DNA from: Ciona savignyi
Lineage: Eukaryota; Chordata; Ascidiacea; Phlebobranchia; Cionidae
Assembly: GCA_000149265.1 (NCBI GenBank)
Contig: CH002858.1
Coordinates: forward strand, 469,340 to 533,339
DNA: 64,000 nucleotides
Reading direction: 5' to 3'
The notes under the pieces were generated by a model. It ran no database searches. It was not told where the DNA came from and saw only the letters and a program-made list of their open reading frames with translations. Shown in pieces: positions 49,201 through 61,200 of this stretch. Position 1 is the first letter of the stretch; each line of letters opens with the position of its first letter. Both the position numbers and the translations under genes were made by a program.

Positions 49201-52200
49201 AATCCACTATGAAATTCTTTAATAGCTTAATCTACATTACAAAATAGAAACTAGCACATTCATTACATGGTTAAAATTAAGTTACAATTGCAAAAATAGC
49301 GATTTAAATTTAATGGAAAGTTTTTTTTCAAATGCTTTTAAGGAAAATTTAGTTTTGACTACCCTAATACTCCTTTAATATGTCCTGTGTTTAAAAAGAG
49401 AAAACAAGAAATAAATTTCGACATCTGCTCCACGATCACCCACCTCTCTCGCCGCATCGATCTTCCTCTCAGTTTGTTCCGACACCTGAAGTTGCTCCGA
49501 CACCTCAGCAGAGATGGTTTTGGAGGAGTGGAGCGTGTTGACGAGCTGCTCATCATCGAGGAGCGATCCCTGAGCCTCGTTCAGCAATCTCAGGATCTCA
49601 TCTTCCAACTCCTGCAGCTTGTTCTTCCCAGATGCAATGTTGATCACCAGAGAATCTTTCTGTGGGAATCAATTGGAGGATCCAGTTACAATAACCATAT
49701 GTTGCATTATAGTTAAATTATAAAAAATGTTTTAAAACAATCTAAGACCGAAATGTTTGATTTTTCTCTTAATTCTTCTATAATCCAAAACTGTAAAGTT
49801 AATATTCGAAAATAAAAATCACCACAGCAATCTTTTTAAATTAAGGTATTTTTAGAGACCTAGATCTAATAATTATTGGATGCCAACATTCCATGATAGG
49901 ACAATTAAAATGACAAAAAGCAACATATTTTATTAAATAATCAAGAAAACTGTTTAACTGTAAAAGTTAACTACAAAGATTCTTTGGAAAAATCTGTGAT
50001 TCACATAAAAGTAAAAGTCCATCCACTGATTTATGATCCCACAACCCCGCAATCATTCCAGTACCAACCTGTTCCTCCAGTTCAGGTCTCTCCTTCCGCA
50101 CCACTGTACCCAGCAACTGGGCTTCTAGACCTTGTTCCTTCACAGCAAAGTTAACAATACTGGTCTTAGTGGAGATCTCAGGCGCGTAGTGTGGGTTGGA
50201 TAGCTTGGTGGTTATATAGAACTTGAATTCTGTGTTGTATTCTACCTCCTTATCACCAAGTTTGATCAGCATACGACCACCTGTGGTTGGTGTGCATAAT
50301 AATCCTCACTGGGGTTAAAGTTTTGATTTATTTTAAATCATCCAACAATACTTCAAAACAGAGCCAGTTTGGTAAAATAATAGTTCAACATTACACAGAC
50401 AATAATAAAATCAAACACTGTGTCAATTTGGAAAATCCAATAACAGTTGGATTGTAGAACCTGATATAGCACAACCAACTAACCAACTTTAGTGATGGCT
50501 TTGTTCAATATAGGAGCTAATGACGGATCTAATTCTTCTTGAACATTCTGCAGCAGAACAGGGGAACCAAATTGAATGGAGTTCTCGAGTGTCCGTAGAT
50601 AATCGTGTTGTTGCAGATCGATTATCTTCAATCCACGTCGGCCTTCCATGTTCTTAATCCATTTTATCGCCTGTCCTTGTGGATCAACCATCAGCGGCCA
50701 TCTGCAAATTAAATGAGAAATTGTGAGGGCCAGAAGTTGGTTGTGGTCGGAAACACAGAAAATAATTTCAGGTGCTTAAAATATTGAAGCAAAAAGCACC
50801 AGTGGCCTAAAGAAACCTTCTTAATTTAAATATATCACCAGCCATATGTTTGCTTATATAAATGGGACAGTGGAAAATAGTTTGGAATCCTGCAATACCT
50901 CACAAGGTAACATACATTAGTCAACATTAATTTAAATCCTTGAGATGAGATATGACAGTTGATAAGCATTTCGATGATGCCAGATAAATATTTCTCCACT
51001 ATGTAGCAGTGATGCCACGTACCGATCCCCACGTGTGACGATCACACCATTCTCGGTGGAAAACGCATCAGACGGCAATCCTTGCAAGTTCCACTCCCGG
51101 GTTTGTGTTGGTTTCGACAGGAAGTTCGCGAAGGTAAAGTTCGGTGAACAAGGAACGCTTAAGTCATGAACCTGAGGGAATATAGTAAGAGACAATCAAA
51201 TATCTGGTATACATTGATTATATATCCAATGAAATGAAAAAGGTTACAGCCTCGTACATATGCAAAATTATCACGAGCTCTGAAATGTTTCAGATGTTTC
51301 TTTTTTGTGCAATAAGTAAAATATATTTAGCAGTCATCTTTGTAACTTTATCATACACTTTAATACAGATTATTGTGAGTATTATTAGCAGGGGTAGGCA
51401 ACCAACTTGTGAAATGGTCACCTTTTAGGAGCTATTAGATTGTAGATTTGACATAAATTTAAGCCAAGTGTGTAAACTGGACATTGATATTGCAAGGTTG
51501 TCTACAATTATCTTTTAATATTCAATAACAAAACACTAAAACAGACTCTGAACTGTAACCACATATAGTCCTTTACAATTTTGGATTTCTATAGATCCTT
51601 CCATCCACCACATAATAACATCATAAAACAAAGTTCTCACCTGTTTGAGCCATATTTTCTCCACCATCTCATCTCTGTAGTTGGAGAGGAAGGGACCCAT
51701 GTATGAGAGGAAAGCAGATGCCACCAGACAATCACCGACCAGATATCCCATCGACTCCTCCAGATTCTCAGCGGTCGCTTCCCACCTGATCTTCTCCCCA
51801 GCCAATCCTGTGAGAACATGTTGTTCATATTCCATCGAAGAAAAATGAAGAAAGTTAAGAAATGTAACAAAACAAGTATATTTAATAAAAGTAATCTTAT
51901 CCTAATAAACATTGGGCAAAATTAAACTCTTTACTGAGATCTATAAGATGCAAACGTAATAATGCACAAATGGGTTGCAACCGAAGCCTTTTAAACATCC
52001 ACAGTGATAACTCTTAGTCACAATTCATACCGGCCACAAGTTTTCCAGCTCTAGTAAGTTTCAGCTCGGTCTCCTCAGCTTTCCTCTTCAGCTCTTCCTT
52101 TTCAGCAGATTTCTTCTCGTACTGGTATCACAATATCATGGTTTTAACATCAATTTATATCACAGCTATGTTTTCAAACTACCATGTTTATATACTGCTA

Positions 52201-55200
52201 CCATGAAGTGAAATTCGCAGAAATTTTATTACAAACCTGCTTTTTCAGATTCTCCATTTTCTCTGTGACTTCTTCCAGTTTCCTCTTCGCTTCAGCGAGA
52301 GAAGCTTGCTTCTCTTTCAGCTGCTCCATGGCAGCATCCAACCGCTGCCTCTTTGGCTCCACCACGCGGTAAATCCTCCCAAACAGCTCCATGGCGCGAA
52401 CCCACAAACACAACGACTGAGCGGCCACCGACACACGTCCCACATTGTCAGGCTGCGTAAAATAACAAAAATTATTTTGCCGACACAGTTTAAGGGTGGC
52501 ATTCCACTGTGTAATTTTTATATTAATAAATTAAGAACCATGCAATGATATTGATGCTAAAAAAATATTCACAGACAGCATATTGTAATTTACATATTTT
52601 AACATTAGTTTACATAGCAATTATTTCTTGCTAACTGTCACATTTTCATTAAAAAATATACACTATTTTAAATAATATATTTTATATTATGAGAAAATGT
52701 TATAAAACTGGTCTTGTTTGTGATAAACAGGTTTTACTGCAAAAATCATATTTTCCCAACAAAATTCCTTAAAACCGTGCAGCAAATACTAACATGGAAC
52801 TCTGAGTGTGCAACATATTGCTGCCCAATTTTCTTGAGCACTCGGTCAGACATGTTCTCTTTATCAAAGTTGACAAGCTGTTTGATGAAATTCTGGTCCC
52901 CTGGTGAACAAAAGTAATGACCATTAAAGCAAAATCATCAAAAAAAAGTTTATAAGATATAAATTCGATAGGGGACAGGCGCATGTATCCAATTATAAGT
53001 ACAGCATATCTGACTCCACCTAGTTGGGACAATACCCATAACATGCTTAGTGGTAACATTATACACTTTCAAGAAGATATTTAACCTACCTAGCTGTCGT
53101 TTTGCTTCAGCCCACGTCGGTTCACTTCCACGGAGTATCATGACAGCTTGCAACACCATCTCCACCAGCGCTGGAGGTCGACCATATGATTTGATCTCAG
53201 TTATATCTTTCTTGTTCAGCGCTTCCAGTGCCTGTATGTTGGTGTGGTCATCATCACTTTGACCAGCAAGAACTGATGAAAGTATTAGCGGACTCCAACG
53301 GTTAGTCTTTGGAAAGACTGTTGTGTCCTTGGACTGTGTCACTTAGCGGATATCGCCTGAACTCAGTGGATTAATAGGTTCTACTGAAACAGGAAAGGAA
53401 CTTCTTACTTATATGTACAACCACTGTACATATGAGCTCTTGTAAAGAGGGTGGTGGTGCGAGGTAATCTGATGATTGCCTGAGTGAAAATGTCTTTTAT
53501 GTTCTAAGATAAATTCACTGAGATAAAGCATAAAAATCATATCTACTTTTATCCACTTTAAATCATCAGTAGAACAACTAAACTGATGTTCAAAATTTAC
53601 CTTCTTTGCTTCTTCCAAAGCAGGTATGGCTTCATCCAAATCTCGTTGTGCGTTGTCGGCCATTGTTTTACATTTGACCTCTTCTGCCCCGATTCGCTCG
53701 CTGTAAGCTGCCACCGATTTCTGCTGTTCATCTGCTTCCCGCTTCTGCTGCACAATCACCACCAAGTATTCTTCGCACTCTTTTTGGAATTGCGCAACCT
53801 GTGGTCGATGATGCATTTATTATGGTGAAATGTGGTTTCTATTAAGCAATACTTTCTTGACACATGTAGAAATTTTTTTTTTACCTTAATATTAAGAATC
53901 AACTCCAGTTTTCATAGGCCTACTACGTATTATTTCACCCTTGCAAGTGTAAACATTATGACCTTATACACTGTTTATACCTATTAATCATACTCAGGTT
54001 GACAAGATCAGTCCATTATGTTAAAATCAAGACTGATCCATCCCATATTACAGCACTGTGGGCTGCACTTAGTAAAAAAATAGATTAAAAAAATAGATTA
54101 AACCAACAAGTATGTTATCTCACTTTGGTTTTTGCTTGTTCCAGGTCAATTGACATGGCTTCCACTTTAGCCCTTGTGTCATCTATTTTAAACAAACCAT
54201 TTCTCAGTTTGGTCACTTGGTCTCCCAATTCCTTGCGTTTCTCAAACAGCAATCTGAATTTAAACGGAAATTTTAGAAACAAAGATACAGATACTATGCT
54301 AGTGTCAACTTGCACTTTAGGGAATTTTTCACAAACAACTATTCCTTACTAGTTCCTTTACACATGAACATATATTTTAAACATATACTAGAAATATTTT
54401 AAAAATATTATCTTTTTAATGTCACAATTCAGTCACAGTTTTTTACCGCACAGAATGTATTTATTGTCACATATTATTCGCATCCAATGTACTATACTGT
54501 TGTATTTCACCAATATTATGATGCTAGTCATACAATCTATTTTATGGAGTATTTAATACAGTACCATAACAGGAGTATTGTGAGACAGCATAATTCAAAA
54601 GTTTTTTCTAATCTCACCCTTTGTATCCAGACACAAGCTCTAAATAGTTGGTTGGTGTGACGTAGTTATGACGTTTCAACTCAAATAGGAGTTTCTCAGA
54701 GTAGGTGACAACAGATCGATGCATGGTTACAAATATCTGGGCAACATTCTTGTTCATCTGTGGAAATCATTTTATTGTGGTCAGTCTGAAAATGGAGTTC
54801 CAAATAGGAGTATTAAAGCTTAGGTAATGAATACTTTTACTTTTATTTTTATCAGTGCAGTGATGATGGTTATTTTCATGGAAGTTGTGTGATGACATAA
54901 GTATCCATGGTCTTATTACTTAATTAGAATATTGTGGTATGTGTAACTGGCTTTGCTTGGTCACCAATGTTGTTATACATTTCTGTTTCTTTAAACCTAT
55001 TTTATGGAATCCAATTGGATCACATAGTATCTGCTGTTACTTAGTGTCCATGACAAAAAACATATAGAAGTTTAAAATCAAACAATTTACATCTTCGCCT
55101 GATCCAAGGTCGAGGCCTTCAAGATATTTCTCAGCGACCTCCAGCAATGCATCATGTGGCCACTCTGTGAACAAGTCAATCGTGGTGCAATTCACAAAGG

Positions 55201-58200
55201 CAGGATATTGCCGGATTCGGTTCCTGCACGGTCAGATGAGTATATTAAGTTTTTAAATCTATAAAATGGAGTGGCACCATATATGGGTTGGTGAGTTGTT
55301 TAAAACATTATTTGTGGAAGATATATCCACGTTAAACCATTTGTGACCTCATACCAAGTATGGGAGAAACTGCATCACCTGAAGAGCTCCCCAACGGGAC
55401 TCATGCACAGAGCGAGATGCAGATTGTTGCGCACACGGTCAATGAGGAATTTAAACATCGCGTCTGGGGTTTCGGCGATTCCTTCTGCCTTCGCAGCTGC
55501 TTCCAACTCATTTCGAACTTCTTCAAACTCATCCGGCTGAGAAAGAATCGGATTTGTTATATGGGACTTGATGATAATGTTGGAAAGTGGATGGTAATTA
55601 GCAAGTCTGAAATGTCTGCTCTTATTTGATGAGCAAATCTATTTCTGTGTTAAAGTCTGTGTGATGCTGTGTTGACGATTGCACTAAATACATTAATGAA
55701 AACACAGTTGCTATAAACTGATACAGTGATAAAATAATGTAGTGCTTGCCATCAAAGCATGACATTCAACCCACCTTGTACAAGTTTGGTACTTCACCAC
55801 TGCTGAGTATGTTGTTGATATCCTCCAAGAATATTTCTTCCACAACTTGGGTATCATTGAAGAGGAACACGGTTGGTTTGTTCTCCACTCCCGCTTGGTA
55901 GTACAAGCGTTTCAAATCTGAGTGAAAACAATTTTATCACATAAGCTGTGTGTTTGCGTTTTAAGTTTTAATTTACGCCGAAACATTTTTTTTCCGTGAT
56001 TCAATGTTTAAAATGATGTTGTTATTTGTTATGGTTATCTGCATTAATACCAACAGTGTTAGGTAATTGATTAAATATTATTTCACATTTAATTCTTAAC
56101 TACCTAAAGTACCATTGTTTACACCGCCTGTGTCAAAACGTCAAAATTTAACCAACATTACACAGTACTGTATATACTGCACATCTTTATGGAGATAGAG
56201 GCCCAACATAATTCTCACCGTCTCTAAACTCTTGCTTTCTATAATGTCTTGAAACTTCAATTTGGAAAGTGGTGTACTCGCACATGTAGGATGCGAGTCG
56301 TGCGAGGCTCTGTCTGCCGGATCCTCCAATCCCGATGAGCAAGATGTTACCTCGAGGTCGTCGGATCACTCGTATTATCCGAGCAACTGCATCAGGTTGA
56401 AAAGATAATTTATGTCATAATTTTTAATAATCTGTTAAAAACTGTTCAACTTATATATGAAATAAAAAATTAAAATTTTACCAAGGTAGGCTATGTGGGT
56501 ACAGTATATTCAGTAAGTTATGTATACAAAATACAGATTTAAAAATTTTAAGGCAACATAACAATAAAAAATCTAGGATTTTTGTAAAAAAGGGCACTAA
56601 GTAAAGGTATGGACCACTAAAAAAATTATAGAAAACATAACAAAGAAGAAAAATACCTAATATTACTTAAGATCTGGTTTATTTTTTGTTTATTATATCG
56701 ATTTAGAAGATACATCATTATTATTCGTAAAGAATTCAGGAAATAATGGCTAAACAACAGTCGTTCGCATAAAATGAGAAACAAAATAATATGGATTAGA
56801 AAGGTTGGAAGGAATATTTTCTTCATCCAAATATTATGAAGCAACCGTTTCATACCATGTTCGATGGCGTCTTTAAACAACACCAGGTCCATGGGCACCA
56901 CACCAGGCGTCATATTGTAATCCTCCATTTGATCCTCCATGTATTTCTTCACCAGCTGGAACTCCATGAGGTCCTCATACACTTCATTGGTGTTGAGGAA
57001 ATCACCTGGGTGGAGGTTGGAATGTCACCACAAAGGCAACACACACTTGGATAGATGTGGGTAACGGTATGTAAAGTCGATGTAAAGCGACAGTGGTGAA
57101 AAAAGATCGATATATATTTATGTAGTGCTTTTATATATTAACATGAGCTTTAAGGAGTAATATAAAAAATTAGCTTGCTGGCAAAGTGTGCGGTAGTCTA
57201 TGTCAATCAACCACTATATCTGGAATATAGCCGGATTTATTTTTACTGGTTTATTTTATAATCCACCTTGGCCGACTGATTTGCAACAATATAGTCACAT
57301 TTTATAAAACATAAATGCTACAAAGATGGACAGTTCACAGGCATCAGTTAATACCCACTACAACCAATTAAGCTGCTAAAGATTTTTTTTTAAATCAACA
57401 TATTTTAGACTATTTCTGCCACAGATTCCACACAGTTAGCACTATATAATAAACAACAAAATAACTGACCAAAGAGAGGAGGCTGCTTGTTTGGACACAT
57501 GTTGTGGTAAGTCTGATCAAACAGTGCTCCCAGTCTGTCACTCAACATGCCAATGAAGTTCTCCGTGTCTTTGGCATCAACCAAGCGATCGGAAAAGACG
57601 CGGAAACACTCGTGGATCCACAGACGCGTCATGCTGTGTTTCGTGTCGTGAAAGTCCTTGTGCGCACGAAGCAGACCTTGGAAAACCTGGGAGAGAACAG
57701 GAGTTGTGAGAAATAGATATGGGAAATAAATTTGTTGAAAAAAAGGTTGCTTCTATATAAAAAAATCTTCATATTAGATGCAAATCTCCCACCACACCTA
57801 AATATGTTGTTGTGAAAGTTTTCAACAAACTAACAAACTTTATTTAAGCATCTTAAAACTAAAGTGGCCATCAAGAAATGGTTGTCAGATCAAAATATCA
57901 ACAAAAAACCTTTGAGATATCTCGCAGGTTGAACAGATAGTGGATCTTGGCTGGTGTTGGTAGGAACTTCTCCACCACCAATCTATACACATCGATAGTA
58001 GCTTGCGTGATGATGTCTCCAATTGGTTTCACGTCCTCCTCAAAATCCTGCAGTTTCTGGTTGATCATCGTGCCGTAAATCCTCTTGATTTGTGTCTCCT
58101 GTGGAAGAATTATATTTTTTTAATATGCTGGCACCAACTGTTTTGTAAATTTTTTTTCTTATTTTTGATTTGTTTACATTATGTGAATAAATGTTAAATT

Positions 58201-61200
58201 TAAAAATAAGTTTTATTAAAAGTGTTATCTAAACACAATAATATTTTCCTTTTTAAAAACATTTGTGAATGATATAAACATTAAAATGGGTCAGTAAATT
58301 GACTTTTCTCCGTCATCCAACTCATTGAAATTGAATAAAAATGGAGTAACAGCAGAATGTTGCTGCTTTCGCCAAAATATTGCATGATTTAAATTATTTT
58401 GACACCTTTTTTTAAACCCAGTGGAATTTAACAAACACCAAGTAATACTATTTTCCTTGGAAACGATGCTCAAGAAACATTAATCGTCTGGATATTAGTG
58501 TATCACAACACAGGACCAATTCTTGGCCAATTTACTGTTTAAACAAAATGAAACTTATTTATCAAACTTACGCTGGGAAAGGTCATGTTGATCAGGTTGA
58601 ATCTGGTTTGAAGTCGTTGTGATATCACCTGCCTTCCACCACCCGGTGGACCCATATCGCACAACAAGTACATGTCCTGGAGATGTTGAATTTTACGTCT
58701 TACAATATAATTTATGCAACTTTATTGGAAAAACACAACAACAACCAAAATATTTAACAACTAAACACTAGATAAAATAAAAACAGAAAACTAGATAAAA
58801 TAAAACAGAATAAGATAAAATAAAACAGAATAAAAAACTAAAAACTAGATAAAATAAAACAGAATAAAAAACTAAAAACTAGATAAAATAAAACAGAATA
58901 AGATCTATACACCAAACTTTATCATAAAAAGGTAAAATATGCCTAGAAATAAATTTCAAATAAGAAAAAAAATATTTAACTGAGTAAATCACCTTGATAT
59001 GTTTAGTGATTTGCTTTTGCCTGTCATACCAAAAGCTGTAATCTATCCACTGTCTGATGAGTTCAAGTGGTGGCTGGCTTCCAAAGGTATCCTTGGCCGG
59101 CATGTTGAAATCATCCATGAATGTGATCATTTTCTTGCTGCCGATTGGCACATACACCCCCTTGGTACGTTTCTCCACTCTACTTTCTATGATGTCCTGT
59201 ACGTTGTTTGATGTTGTCTGCAAGAAAACATTTGTTATTATCAAACCATTAAATGACTGCTGGTAGAGGAGAGATCAGTAAAAAAAGTTATCTTGATTTG
59301 TAATCTGACTAAATCCAGTATCACCTTAAAACCAACTTTTTAAATGTTACACTAGATAAATTGATTGTAGTAAGACATGAGTACCGGTTTAAAGGTTTCA
59401 AACTAAAATGACCTATGTAGCTTGTGTGTGGATGTGGAAAGTAAGCTTTAGGGTTTGGAAGGGTGGTGATTGTAGGTTGTAAGTTACATCTGAGACAGAT
59501 ATAAATTCACAAACTGACCGAGTAAGACATCACCTATTTTATTTTTCAACAAGAAACAAACCTGGGATGACATATTGATGGTTAAAGTGAGGTACTTGGT
59601 GACATCCAGTTTAGAGAGAACGTTTTGTGCCGTTGAGGTTTTCCCAGTTCCCACCGGACCCACCAACAAGACGGGGAATCCCCGTAATATCAGTGAGGTC
59701 ACAAGGAAATCGTATCGCACAGTGTCAACAGTGGGAACCATGATACGGTAGAATGGTGCACTGGAACAAAGTTGTTTATAATTTATTATCATATAAGTGA
59801 TATAACCATTTAAAAAAAAGAATTCATAGCATGAGAACCTTCTTTAAATTTTCTTATCATTTTTACTTTAAAGTTCGCAATCTTTATTTAATTCAGTTAA
59901 CCCATGCATCAATAGACATGTTTTCAGACGGAACCTCAGTTATTATTCGCAAACTTACGTTGGAGAGTATCTCCATCCTTTTTGAAGTTTCTCTTCAAAG
60001 TTGACCCAACTTCTTGACTTGGGATCCACATAGTACTCATACACTGTGTCCTATGATATAAACACCATTACAATCTGATTAAGTTTATTTTGAGCCAGAG
60101 CATTTAAGAATTCTTAATTTAAATTACTTTCCGACCTATATTATACTGCACAACTAAGCATACAAAATTAAAGTGAAAAAAACGGTTTTGATTAGTAATT
60201 AAAATTGGTGATGTGCCATATAACAGAAACGACCTACTACAACGAAATAAGATAAAGATTTTTCTGAAAACTTTTACCGCCATACCTTATTAGGAAATGA
60301 TCCTTCCAACTCTCGGAGGAAATTATCCAACTTCCTTCGTCCATCCTCATCCACTGCGGCTCCAACCGACCATATAAGGGAGAAGAGGAACCACAGTTCA
60401 ACCATCCGAGGGAAGTTCTCACTGTCGGACGGGTTCACCTGGCGCGCAATGTTTGGACATGAATTCGTAATTATATTGATAGAATACCATTCATCATTTC
60501 ATTGTTGATGTAGTTTTTTGTAGTGTTTTTTAAAATATTAACTATTTTTATGCAGTATTCTTGTGCATCGGACCTTTCCATTTACCTACATGGATGGACA
60601 GATGTAACTTCAATTTTTTTAAATATGTCAGAAACAAGTTTACAAACCCTTTAAAAGTAGCATTATTGTTTATTACAATTACAGTAGTATATTGTTATGC
60701 TGTACATGGGAGTAGGTATTATTCCTAGAGCAATATAAAGTTTACAAAGAACGCTGTTATATATTTAAAGAAACATTTAATCCTTGAAATCTTTAAACAA
60801 AATAAAAATTCTATAAATAAAGAGAATTACCACGAAATAGCCACGAAAAAAAAAATGGATAAAAGTTTGCAAAACATTAAAATATTTAAGATTGTAAAGG
60901 GTGCAGTTTTTCTTGTTGGAATTTTAAATTAAATTTCAGTCTGTGTTTCAAAATGCAATTTTGTTTCCAATTACTGAATTAACTAATTAAATTGACGATA
61001 ACATTCAGCCATTGCTGCAGATGATATGGTTATTATTATAATGAGAGTTTCTACACTAAACACTTACTCCATTTTCAGCAGTAGCGAGCGTATCAAACAG
61101 GTTGCAAAGAGATCGAACACCATTCAACTCGGGCAGAGGCACCAGCTCAATACAGTTGTGCTTTTTAAACGAAAATGCCTTATCCAAGTATTTGTCAATG

